Source of the DNA: Gemmatimonas sp.
Lineage (GTDB): Bacteria; Gemmatimonadota; Gemmatimonadetes; Gemmatimonadales; Gemmatimonadaceae
NCBI RefSeq assembly: GCF_031426495.1
Contig: NZ_JANPLK010000090.1
Coordinates: 1-29,019, forward strand
DNA length: 29,019 nt
Direction of reading: 5' to 3'
Shown: positions 14,570 through 22,902 of the stretch, one piece after another
Numbering within the stretch: the first letter of the stretch is position 1
Layout of the letters: every line of letters begins with the position of its first letter
The notes under the pieces: model-generated
What the model was told of the DNA's origin: nothing
The model's database searches: none
Seen by the model: only the letters and a program-made list of their open reading frames with translations
Made by a program: the position numbers and the translations under genes

Positions 14570-15394
14570 TCACTGCGATCCGATCCGGAACACCATCACC
14601 GGGATCGTTTTGAGCATGATGCGCATGTCCTCGCCCAGCGACTGACGCTTCATGTACTGGATGTCGAAGTACACTTTTCTCCGAACGTCATCGAGACACG
14701 AATCGTACGGGTTGGACACCTGCGCGAGCCCGGTAATTCCGGGCTTCACCCGCTGACGAACCGGATACTCGTCGATCTGCTCGCGCAGGCGCACGAAAAT
14801 GCTGGGACGCTCCGGGCGCGGACCGACGATGTTCATGTCACCACGAATCACGTTCAGCAGCTGCGGAAGTTCATCGATGCGCGTCTTGCGCATGAACTTA
14901 CCGATCGGCGTCACGCGGTCGTCGTCCTTCTTCGCCCATACGGCCTGCCCGTTGATCTCGGCGTCAACGCGCATCGAGCGGAACTTGAAGATCGTGAACG
15001 GGCTTCCGCCTAGGTCTTCACGACGACGCTCATGCAACGCACGCGTGCGATTCCAGCGACGATCGATGCCCACACGAATCTGCGTATAAAGCACCGGACC
15101 ACGTGACGTCAGACGGATCATGATCACCGTGAGTAGCATGATCGGTGAGGCTACAATCAACATCAGCACCGCAATCGCGCAATTGAAGATGCGCGAAGCG
15201 GTCTCCGAGCGCGGCTGCGGCTCGAAGTCGTCCTGCGGGCCCGTTGCCGTGAGCGCCGGACGGTCGGAGTCATCAGTCGGTGCCGTGCTCGCGCGCGCCA
15301 CCGAGTCCACTGGAGTCAAGCGCGATCGCCGAGGCGTTGTCGCACGTGAGCCAGTAGAAAAAGGGATGATCGAAGCGTGCAAATCCATGTCCAT
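14570..15394 (-). CDS. Undecaprenyl-phosphate sugar-1-phosphate transferase (EPS initiating enzyme)
   Basis: This 274-residue protein is a bacterial sugar transferase of the PglC/WcaJ family. It would transfer a sugar-1-phosphate from a nucleotide sugar to undecaprenyl phosphate, starting the repeat unit. Visible features: one hydrophobic segment (IFNCAIAVLMLIVASPIML), TSRGPVLYTQIRVG, PFTIFKFRSM, RKTRIDELPQLLNVIRGDMN, VGPRPERP, and VKPGITGLAQV. It is the short form with a single membrane segment and lacks the four-helix N-terminus of WcaJ/WbaP. A ~60-residue insertion-like, Arg-rich stretch (RTRALHERRREDLGG) precedes KFRSM. It is the last gene of the EPS operon, ten bases after the SLBB gene. 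Confidence 0.9.
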   Translation of the reverse strand: MDMDLHASIIPFSTGSRATTPRRSRLTPVDSVARASTAPTDDSDRPALTATGPQDDFEPQPRSETASRIFNCAIAVLMLIVASPIMLLTVIMIRLTSRGPVLYTQIRVGIDRRWNRTRALHERRREDLGGSPFTIFKFRSMRVDAEINGQAVWAKKDDDRVTPIGKFMRKTRIDELPQLLNVIRGDMNIVGPRPERPSIFVRLREQIDEYPVRQRVKPGITGLAQVSNPYDSCLDDVRRKVYFDIQYMKRQSLGEDMRIMLKTIPVMVFRIGSQ

Positions 15395-15404
15395 CGGGGA
15401 GTGC

Positions 15405-16247
15405 CTATTGGTCCTGACGGTTGTAATACCACTGCAAAAACTGGAGGCCAGCGAAGAACAGGGAGGAGACCACGAGCATACTCTGAATCACGATCTGCCA
15501 ATTGATCTTCTTCTTGATCGGGATCTTGACCTCGTCTCCAGACTGCACATCGAGCTGTTCGAGCGTGCGCCCATCCTTCACAGCCTTTCGTGAATCCTTC
15601 ACGGAAAGCAGCTTGGCCGTCCCACGACTTACTTCAAGCTCGTTCAGGTTTGCCTGATCAGCGGGGCCACCAGCGACCATTACGAGATCGCTGATGGGAC
15701 GATCCGGCGAGGCATAATAGAATCCCGGCGTCCGCACCGCGCCAAGGATAGCGACGCGTGTTAAGACGCTGGTCCTGACTGACACGTTACGCAAATACCT
15801 CGCCACGTGAGCGGTCATGTGCTCGTCCAACTCCGACCGAAGCACGCCGGCAAGAGAGGCGTCGGGTAAGTTTGCGACGGACACCTTGAGGCTGTCCCGA
15901 ACGGAAGCCGTATCGGAACGTACGGAGTCCTGCCGAAGGGTGATGACAAAGCGATCCCCAACTCGGAAGTCACCTTGCTGCAAGCGCATACGAATCGCCG
16001 ACAGCTCAGCCGTAGCCCGGGACTTGGCAGAACCTGAGACACTACCCGAGCTCGACTGTTGCTCCAAAGTCGCGACGCGCTCGGCAAGCGCCGCGCGCGT
16101 CGCCCGCTGCGACCCTCCTAACGGTGCGTCCTGCGCTCCACTTGGTGCTGCCGACGCCACCACAATTGTGAAGAGGACGCCACGAACCGCGGCGCGGGTG
16201 CAACACAGCATGCGCATTCCCGTGAGAATTGTCACGAAGTGAGTCAT
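15405..16247 (-). CDS. Polysaccharide export protein with Poly_export/SLBB domains
   Basis: This 280-residue protein has a leader ending PSGAQ, a predicted coiled region (TRAALAERVATLEQQ), then a polysaccharide-export domain opening with RMRLQQGDFRVGDRFVITL and an SLBB domain (TRVAILGAVRTPGFYYASPD, MVAGGPADQANLNE). It would form the periplasmic/outer-membrane channel of EPS export, docking on the Wzc-like protein encoded two bases upstream. Unlike Wza it has no lipobox cysteine, and it ends with a strongly hydrophobic helix (WQIVIQSMLVVSSLFFAGL). Several in-frame ATGs exist near the start; the first is used because of its tight spacing to the upstream stop. Confidence 0.85.
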   Translation of the reverse strand: MTHFVTILTGMRMLCCTRAAVRGVLFTIVVASAAPSGAQDAPLGGSQRATRAALAERVATLEQQSSSGSVSGSAKSRATAELSAIRMRLQQGDFRVGDRFVITLRQDSVRSDTASVRDSLKVSVANLPDASLAGVLRSELDEHMTAHVARYLRNVSVRTSVLTRVAILGAVRTPGFYYASPDRPISDLVMVAGGPADQANLNELEVSRGTAKLLSVKDSRKAVKDGRTLEQLDVQSGDEVKIPIKKKINWQIVIQSMLVVSSLFFAGLQFLQWYYNRQDQ

Positions 16248-16249
16248 GG

Positions 16250-18706
16250 TCAGCTGATCTTGGCGGGAAGGGGCTTGTCCGATCGAGCCGACCCGTCGGA
16301 AACGCGCGCCACCGGCTCCTCGTCCTGCGCCGCGTAATCCTGATAGTACGAGTAGTACTCGTACACGCCGGTCAACTTGATGCCGTTCAGCACGGCACCC
16401 ATTACCCGAACAGGCAGCGTGTCCACTGTGGCCATCTTGGCCGAAGCCATTTTCCGGTCAGTTGTGCCCGCGCGGAGCACGAGCGCGAGGTTGCCTGTAG
16501 CCGTGGCCAGCGCATAGGCATCGAAACCGGCGCCCAGCGGCGGGGAGTCGACGATCACCACGTCGTACTCGGCCGACATCTGGTTGATCAGCTGCTGAAG
16601 TCTCGGAGTGGCCAATAGTTCCGGAGCGCGCTTCCGGCGGGCACCAGCAGGCATGACCGTGAGGTTGGGATGGGCCGTGGCCGGATGCAGCACCTCTGCA
16701 ATCAAGGCGGTGCCATCGAGATACTCGACAAGGCCGGGTCTCGACTGTGTACCGAACGTCTTTGCTAGCTCACCGCGTCGAATGTCCCCATCGATAAGCA
16801 GCGTGCGAGCTCCCGCTTCGGCGAATGACAACGCCAAATTCGACGAGATCAGGGACTTGCCATCATTCGGGCCAGGGCTCGTAATCGTCATCGCTAGCGG
16901 CCGCGAGGGATCAGCCGCATAGCGCACGTTCATGCGAATCGTGCGGAAAGCCTCGACCACCTGAGACGCCTCGTCGGCCGACTTGCGCTTGCCCTTTGTA
17001 TCGATCATCGGTACAACGCCGAGTATGAACAGGCCAAGATCGTCGGTGGCCTGCTCAGGATAGCGGAAGCGCTTGTCGACCTGGTCGAGGATGATTGCCA
17101 GCAGAATACCGAGCGCGAGCGCCGCACCGATTGCACCAAGAATGATGACTGGCGCCGTGTTACGTGTGGGCTTGAGTGGGGCAACAGCTGGGTCGAGTAC
17201 GCTCACGTCCGGTATCGTCGCGGCCTCGGCCAGCTTCGCTTCGGCCGCCTTAATGTTGAGGTTCTTGTACATCTCCTCGCTCACCTCGACCTGCCGCTTG
17301 AGACGCTGCTCCTCGATGGTTCGCGTCGGGATCTTGCGCAGATCCTTGCTGCTCTGGTCGATCGTGCTCACCAGCGTCTGCTCGCGAAGCTTGAGCTGCG
17401 TAAGATACGACTCGAGCACCGCGGGAATCGAGCTCCGCAATGACGCCAGCGCAGCGATTTCATTCTGCACACGCGGCAGTTCGTCAGTGTAGCTCTCGCG
17501 CAGCTTTCTAAGGGACAGCTCTCGGTCGGCGAAATCGGCCAATACGCGGCGCAAATTCTCGGCAGCAGGATCGGTGTTTACGCTGGGAATCGACAGTACT
17601 GCTTCTCGGGTAATTACGCCGCCCTGCTGACGGCCCTTCGCCAGAATGCCCTCGAGCGCTTGTCGATCACGCTTGTAGCTGTCGGCCAAGATCTGGTCGC
17701 GAAAGTAATTCTCGAACACCGGACTGTTGGTCATCTCGATGCCTGGAGCAATCGACTGACGTTCGTTCGGCTCGGTTACCGTGCGGACGCGGAAGCTCTC
17801 AAGTGCGTTCTCAGCACTGGATAGATTGTCTGCGGCGTATTGACGCTGGCCCTCGAGAATGGCAGCCACGGAAGTGATGTTCTTCTTCTTCAGCGCGGTC
17901 GCCACTACGACAAATTGCTCGACCCATGCATTTAGAGTGGCGGCGGTGCGCTGCGCGTTCTTTCCAGTAAGATTCAGAAAAAGGAACGAGCTTCCATCTT
18001 CCAGCGTGAGTCCCAGTTTCTTGATCAGCGCGATCGACGCTTCTCGAGGCGTCTGTACGTCGAATTCGATCTCCTTTCGGCCTGCGAGCGCACGAGCCGC
18101 AGGTTGCCACAAAAAGCCAGCCGCGCGACCGATGGAATCTCCCACAACGCCCTTTTCTACCTCTAAACCAGGCTTGAGCGCAAGCGAGTATGTCGCCTCT
18201 GAAACGGTCAGCACGTACGTACCGGGCTTCAGTCGCTGCTGATTCGGAGCGACTCGGAAGGCACGAAACATGGTGCTATCCGCCTCGCGTGTCGGCGTGA
18301 CAAAAAGCGCCAAGTCATTCACAACCGGGTCGGCGATAGCGAAGGAACGCAGAAGGTCTTTCCACCCCGACGCCTTTAGCAGCTCTTCAGCCTGAATCGG
18401 CCCGCGTGAGTTTCCGCCATCCTGGTTCGTACCCGTCCCCTGCTCGAGCAAGATCGTAGCGCGTACCTCATACTCGGGTTCGATAAACCGAGTAGCGGTA
18501 TAACCGCCGGCACCGCCGAGTACACCAAATAGGAGGATCAACCATTTGAACCGGTTGATCGCCCCCATGTATCGCGCCAGGCTCGGCCCCTTTGGCTCCG
18601 GGGCAGCCTCCTGCCCACCACCCCAATCCGCGGGGGGGGCGCCGTCCTGAAAATTGTCGATCGCGCTGTCACGCGTCGTTACGGGCTGGATCTGCTGACC
18701 GGACAT
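16250..18706 (-). CDS. Wzc-like polysaccharide co-polymerase / BY-kinase
   Basis: This 818-residue inner-membrane protein combines a Wzz chain-length domain (first helix near KWLILLFGVLGGAGGY; second near VIILGAIGAALALGILLAII) and a long periplasmic coiled region with a cytoplasmic tyrosine autokinase. Kinase motifs: Walker A SPGPNDGKS at residues 610-618, Walker A' LLIDGDIRRG, Walker B VVIVDSPP. A C-terminal tyrosine cluster (YEYYSYYQDY) is the autophosphorylation site typical of BY-kinases. It controls polymer length and export together with the SLBB protein downstream. It is the first gene of the operon; no clear Shine-Dalgarno sequence is seen before the ATG. Divergent from the NtrC-type regulator. 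Confidence 0.92.
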   Translation of the reverse strand: MSGQQIQPVTTRDSAIDNFQDGAPPADWGGGQEAAPEPKGPSLARYMGAINRFKWLILLFGVLGGAGGYTATRFIEPEYEVRATILLEQGTGTNQDGGNSRGPIQAEELLKASGWKDLLRSFAIADPVVNDLALFVTPTREADSTMFRAFRVAPNQQRLKPGTYVLTVSEATYSLALKPGLEVEKGVVGDSIGRAAGFLWQPAARALAGRKEIEFDVQTPREASIALIKKLGLTLEDGSSFLFLNLTGKNAQRTAATLNAWVEQFVVVATALKKKNITSVAAILEGQRQYAADNLSSAENALESFRVRTVTEPNERQSIAPGIEMTNSPVFENYFRDQILADSYKRDRQALEGILAKGRQQGGVITREAVLSIPSVNTDPAAENLRRVLADFADRELSLRKLRESYTDELPRVQNEIAALASLRSSIPAVLESYLTQLKLREQTLVSTIDQSSKDLRKIPTRTIEEQRLKRQVEVSEEMYKNLNIKAAEAKLAEAATIPDVSVLDPAVAPLKPTRNTAPVIILGAIGAALALGILLAIILDQVDKRFRYPEQATDDLGLFILGVVPMIDTKGKRKSADEASQVVEAFRTIRMNVRYAADPSRPLAMTITSPGPNDGKSLISSNLALSFAEAGARTLLIDGDIRRGELAKTFGTQSRPGLVEYLDGTALIAEVLHPATAHPNLTVMPAGARRKRAPELLATPRLQQLINQMSAEYDVVIVDSPPLGAGFDAYALATATGNLALVLRAGTTDRKMASAKMATVDTLPVRVMGAVLNGIKLTGVYEYYSYYQDYAAQDEEPVARVSDGSARSDKPLPAKIS

Positions 18707-19144
18707 TGAGAATACGGGCTGAAGACTGACAAATGTCTGGCTACTGACTTCTTATGAATCTCTCGCGCAACACTGTGCGCCGAAACCACACGAAGTAACG
18801 ATGCGCGCCTGCCACACGGGTTGTGACCTTTTTGTTGCTGTGGCGGTCGTGACACGATGACTGTCGAGACCACTCTACGAAATTAGCTTGACTGTCGAGA
18901 TTCATCACCATATTTCGACCGTCCTGTACGATGAACCGGGGCGGTGTAGCTTCCAAATTCGGAAAACCGTTGCCCCCAAGCCTCGGTTTGTCGGAGTGAT
19001 GCATCACCTTCTTGCACCGTCGGTGACACCCGACACTTGGTATAGTCGGCATTCTCCTCGACTCGAATGCCAGCGACGAAACGCCTGCGCCCGCTCGACC
19101 AGCTCTGATCCGCCAGTTCGCCATACCGTACGCCGCCATACGCA
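18707..19144. promoter_or_regulatory. Divergent regulatory region between wzc-like gene and NtrC-type regulator
   Basis: This 438-base gap has no credible gene. It contains a perfect 12-bp direct repeat, TGACTGTCGAGA, at 18858-18869 and 18889-18900, offset by 31 bp or about three helical turns, a spacing that suits paired binding of a dimeric regulator. TATAGT at 19041-19046 could be a -10 box for the plus-strand regulator, but no matching -35 is at standard spacing. No GG-N10-GC sigma54 promoter was found by eye on either strand. Confidence 0.45.
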
Positions 19145-20626
19145 ATGACTGATCCATTCCTCTCAGATAGCAGCTCGGCAACCGTTCCTGATAAAGGAAC
19201 GGGGCTCCGAATCCTCGTGGTTGACGATGATCGGACGCTCCGTGAAGGTTGCGCGTCGGTACTGCAGATGGACGGCCATGCGGTCACCTCCACCGGTCGC
19301 GGCGAAGAAGCGATTGACATGGTGAAGCGGCGCAAGTTCGACCTCGTGCTGGTGGACCTCTACATGACCCCGATATCGGGTATGGAGGTCCTTAAAGCCG
19401 CCGTTGAAGCACATAAGGACGTCATCGTGGTGGTGATGACGGGCAATCCTAGCGTGGCCAGCAGCATCGAGGCGCTGCGGGCCGGTGCCTGGGATTACCT
19501 CCCCAAGCCTTTCTCCGCGTCGCACCTGCAGGTGCTCATCGGCCGTGCGGCCCACGCCGCCGCCAGCACCAAGGACACCAAGGAGATCAAGCCGAGTCTG
19601 GTGACCCAGAACGGCGCCGGCGAACCGATGGCCCTACTGGGCGTGTCGCCCTCCTTCAAGAAGGCCGTGGAGCTGGCCCAGAAGGTGGCGGCGACCGACG
19701 CATCCGTCATGATCAGCGGTGAGAGCGGCACGGGTAAGGAAATGATCGCGCAGTTCATTCATCGGCATAGCCGCCGCACGGCGCGCAAGCTGGTGCCGCT
19801 CAACTGTGCGGCGCTGCCCGACAACCTTCTCGAGTCCGAAATGTTCGGCTATCGCAAGGGTGCGTTTACTGGCGCCGATCGCGACAAGGCCGGACTACTG
19901 GAAGTGGCCAACGGGGGCACGCTCTTTCTCGACGAGCTCACCGAAATGACCATGCCACTGCAGGCCAAGCTGCTTCGCGTGCTCCAGGACGGCGTCGTTC
20001 GCCGCCTCGGGAGCGAGGTGCAAGATGCCGTAGTCGACGTGCGCTTCATTTCGGCCACCAATCGTGACCCCCAGGAAGCCGTGCAGCAGGGGCTTTTGCG
20101 CGAGGACCTGTTCTATCGGCTGCGCGTGGTGCCCATCAAGCTGCCGCCGCTCCGCAAACGGCTGGAAGACATTCCGTTGCTGGCTGAGTTCTTCCTCAAG
20201 CGCTCGTGGGAACGCCACCGCGCCAGCGGTCCGCCGCCGGCGCTCACGGCCGACACCATCACCTTCCTGCAGTCCCGTCCGTGGCGCGGTAACGTGCGCG
20301 AACTGCAGAATGTGATCGAGCACGTGGCCGTAATCGCCGAGGCCGGTCGTCCAATCGATCCGGCCGATATCCCGGTGTACGATGAAGCACCGGTGGCCGG
20401 CGTGGAAACGGGACTGCCGGCAGCGATCATGAACGAAGCGTTCCATACCGCCAAGGACAACCTGATCGCGCACTTCGAAAAGGAGTACTTGTCGCGCCTC
20501 ACCACACGGGCCGGCGGCAACATGTCGAAGGCCGCGAGACTCGCTGGTATCGACCGCACCACGCTGTACCGCCTCATGGAGAAGCACGGATTCCGGCGTG
20601 ATGTGCTGTCGGGGGCCGCAGATTGA
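19145..20626 (+). CDS. NtrC-family sigma54-dependent response regulator
   Basis: This 493-residue protein has three domains. Receiver: LRILVVDDD at 21-29 with phospho-acceptor Asp71 in LVLVDLYMTP, and PKPF lysine. AAA+ domain: Walker A GESGTGKE at 192-199, GAFTGA at 239-244 (the loop that contacts sigma54), and Walker B GGTLFLDEL. C-terminal Fis-type HTH: NMSKAARLAGIDRTTLYRLM. It should activate sigma54 promoters when phosphorylated by the kinase encoded just downstream (start overlaps its stop). Its divergence from the EPS operon makes that operon a likely target. No clear Shine-Dalgarno sequence precedes the ATG. Confidence 0.93.
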   Translation: MTDPFLSDSSSATVPDKGTGLRILVVDDDRTLREGCASVLQMDGHAVTSTGRGEEAIDMVKRRKFDLVLVDLYMTPISGMEVLKAAVEAHKDVIVVVMTGNPSVASSIEALRAGAWDYLPKPFSASHLQVLIGRAAHAAASTKDTKEIKPSLVTQNGAGEPMALLGVSPSFKKAVELAQKVAATDASVMISGESGTGKEMIAQFIHRHSRRTARKLVPLNCAALPDNLLESEMFGYRKGAFTGADRDKAGLLEVANGGTLFLDELTEMTMPLQAKLLRVLQDGVVRRLGSEVQDAVVDVRFISATNRDPQEAVQQGLLREDLFYRLRVVPIKLPPLRKRLEDIPLLAEFFLKRSWERHRASGPPPALTADTITFLQSRPWRGNVRELQNVIEHVAVIAEAGRPIDPADIPVYDEAPVAGVETGLPAAIMNEAFHTAKDNLIAHFEKEYLSRLTTRAGGNMSKAARLAGIDRTTLYRLMEKHGFRRDVLSGAAD

Positions 20627-21480
20627 TGAAGGTCGAAGCGAAGGCAGAGCCGGCTGTCGTGGCTGAAGCCGCAGCGCCCCTCGATGTAAGCCCGGAAGCA
20701 ATCGCCGCGCTCGTAGCGCAGGGCGCGGCCGCATTGCAGCTCCCGGGCGTGCTCGACGCCACAGAGGCTGGTGCCGAAAGCCGGCGGATTGTCGACCAAG
20801 ATGCGCTCGCGCTTCTGGTGGGCGTCACCCACGACATGCGCTCGCCGCTGAGCTCGATGCTGGTGCTGGTCGAGCGCCTGCGGTCGGGACAGGCGGGCCC
20901 GCTCACACCCGCGCAAGAGCGCCAACTAGGCCTGCTGTACAGCGCCGCGTTCGGGTTGGCGTCGATGACCAACGATGCGCTCGATTTCGCCCGAGGCACT
21001 CCCTCGACAGCAAGTGCTGCGTCCGTCTCATTCTCCGTCACGGACGTGCTCCGATCGATTCGGCAGGTCGTTCAACCGATCGCCGAGGAGAAGGGGCTGC
21101 TGTTGAGGTGCAGTGGGCCGACCGCCGACCGACGAATGGGTCAGCCGGCCATCCTGCATCGTGTACTGCTCAACCTCGTCACGAACGCTCTCAAATACAC
21201 GAGCAGCGGGACCGTCACGGTGACCGCCACGGCCATCGGCGCGGGATCGCTCTGCTTTCAGGTCGACGATACCGGCCGAGGGATGCCAAGCGAGGTGTTA
21301 GCATCGCTGGCGACGCCCGTGTGGGGCGGACCGTTCTCGTCGGGTTCATTCTCGGGGTCGGGGCTTGGCTTGGGCATGTGCAGACGCCTGCTCGGCGATC
21401 TGGGCAGCGACCTGGAGATCGAGTCTTTGCAGCCCATTGGCACGCGTGTGCAGTTCACGCTGGATCTTCCCGCGCCTTAG
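20626..21480 (+). CDS. Soluble sensor histidine kinase, partner of the NtrC-type regulator
   Basis: This 284-residue kinase has an H-box VTHDMRSPLSSM with His69, an N-box HRVLLNLVTNALKYT, G1 box DDTGRGM and G2 box GSGLGLGM. No transmembrane segment, HAMP or PAS domain is visible; the first ~55 residues are Ala-rich and presumably sense or bind a partner. It is therefore cytoplasmic, and its input signal is unknown. The ATG at 20626 overlaps the regulator stop codon by one base (TGATG); a TTG three bases earlier is less likely. Tight coupling indicates a cognate pair. Confidence 0.9.
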   Translation: MKVEAKAEPAVVAEAAAPLDVSPEAIAALVAQGAAALQLPGVLDATEAGAESRRIVDQDALALLVGVTHDMRSPLSSMLVLVERLRSGQAGPLTPAQERQLGLLYSAAFGLASMTNDALDFARGTPSTASAASVSFSVTDVLRSIRQVVQPIAEEKGLLLRCSGPTADRRMGQPAILHRVLLNLVTNALKYTSSGTVTVTATAIGAGSLCFQVDDTGRGMPSEVLASLATPVWGGPFSSGSFSGSGLGLGMCRRLLGDLGSDLEIESLQPIGTRVQFTLDLPAP

Positions 21481-21528
21481 TTTCCGTTACCCACTGTTTT
21501 CGGTAGTGACCCTCAGGAGTCGGTAGAG

Positions 21529-22902
21529 ATGAGCCAGTCGAACACGGAAGCCCCCTCGGCGCAGGACACGCTCGAGCTTCGCGATACGCGTACGGACAAG
21601 GCGTACAGCGCCACCATCCGCACCGAAGGTCCGGAAGGCGATACGTACGTGCGTGCCATGGACCTGCGCGCCGTGAAGCGCGATGCAGGCGAGTTCGGCA
21701 TGCTGAGCTACGATCCCGCGTTCATGAACACCGCGTCGTGCCGTAGCGCGATCACGTTCATCGACGGCGACAAGGGCATCCTGCGCTACCGCGGCTATCC
21801 CATCGAGCAACTCGCGGAGAACGCGACGTTCCTCGAGGTGGCGTACTTGCTGCGTCACGGCGAGCTGCCGAATCAGGGGCAGTACGATACGTGGGTACAC
21901 GACATCACGTTCCACACGTACGTGCACGAGAACATCCGGAAGTTCTTGGAAGGGTTCCGGTACGATGCGCACCCGATGTCGATGATGTGCAGTGCGACGG
22001 CAGCGCTCTCGAGCTTCTATCCGCAGGCGCGCGACATTCACGATCCGCAGCAGCGCTACATCTCGATGATTCGCCTTATGGCGAAGCTGCCCACGATCGC
22101 GGCGTTCGCGTATCGCCACGTGAAGGGCTTGCCGTTCATCTATCCCGACAACGATCTCGGCTACACCGAGAACTTCCTGTCGATGATCGCGCGCATGTCC
22201 GAGCCCAAGTACGAAGCGAACCCCGTTTTCGTGAAGGCACTGGAAGTGCTGTTCATTCTCCATGCGGACCACGAGCAGAATTGCAGCACCAGTGCGGTGC
22301 GTGCGATCGGGTCGTCTGGCGTGGATCCGTTCTCGGCCGTTGCCGGCGGCATCGCGGCCTTGTTTGGCCCGCTGCATGGTGGCGCCAACGAAGCGGTGTT
22401 GCGCATGATCAGCGACATCGGCGATAAAAAGAACATTCCGGCGTTCATCGAATCGGTGAAGAGCGGCAAGGGCGAGCATCGTCTCATGGGCTTCGGTCAC
22501 CGCGTGTACAAGAGCTACGATCCGCGCGCCCGCATCGTGAAGAAGCTGGCCGATGAAGTGTTCGCCCAGGTCGGCATGGACAAGGACTTGGAGATCGCGC
22601 TGGAGCTCGAGCGCATCGCGCTCAGCGACGACTACTTCATTGCTCGCAAGCTGTACCCGAACGTCGACTTCTACACGGGGCTGATCTACCGCTCCATGGC
22701 GTTCCCGACGGACTTCTTCACCGTGCTCTTCGCCGTGGCCCGCGTGTCAGGCTGGATGGCACAGTGGGAAGAGATGATTCTGGACAAGGAGCAGAAGATC
22801 GCACGTCCTCGCCAGATCTACGTCGGAGAGGGCGAGCGTCAGTACACGGACCAGCTCAGCGACAAGTTTCCGCGAGCGCGGAAGGACAGTATCCGGAAGT
22901 GA
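21529..22902 (+). CDS. gltA: Citrate synthase (type II, GltA-like)
   Basis: This 457-residue enzyme condenses oxaloacetate and acetyl-CoA to citrate, the entry step of the TCA cycle. Family motifs are intact: GDKGILRYRGYPIEQLAE, FILHADHEQNCSTSAVR with active-site histidine region, GPLHGGANEAV with the second histidine, GFGHRVYKSYDPRA, and YPNVDFYTGLIYR with the catalytic aspartate. Length and N-terminal beta-domain fit the hexameric, NADH-regulated type of Gram-negative bacteria. AGGAG lies about nine bases before the ATG. Unusually, its TGA overlaps the GTG of a glycosyltransferase gene (22899-22902). Confidence 0.96.
   Translation: MSQSNTEAPSAQDTLELRDTRTDKAYSATIRTEGPEGDTYVRAMDLRAVKRDAGEFGMLSYDPAFMNTASCRSAITFIDGDKGILRYRGYPIEQLAENATFLEVAYLLRHGELPNQGQYDTWVHDITFHTYVHENIRKFLEGFRYDAHPMSMMCSATAALSSFYPQARDIHDPQQRYISMIRLMAKLPTIAAFAYRHVKGLPFIYPDNDLGYTENFLSMIARMSEPKYEANPVFVKALEVLFILHADHEQNCSTSAVRAIGSSGVDPFSAVAGGIAALFGPLHGGANEAVLRMISDIGDKKNIPAFIESVKSGKGEHRLMGFGHRVYKSYDPRARIVKKLADEVFAQVGMDKDLEIALELERIALSDDYFIARKLYPNVDFYTGLIYRSMAFPTDFFTVLFAVARVSGWMAQWEEMILDKEQKIARPRQIYVGEGERQYTDQLSDKFPRARKDSIRK

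Noticed and set aside
18741..19181. Open frames in the wzc/ntrC divergent gap
   Set aside because: No ribosome-binding site, no family likeness, mutually overlapping on both strands; the region is better read as regulatory.
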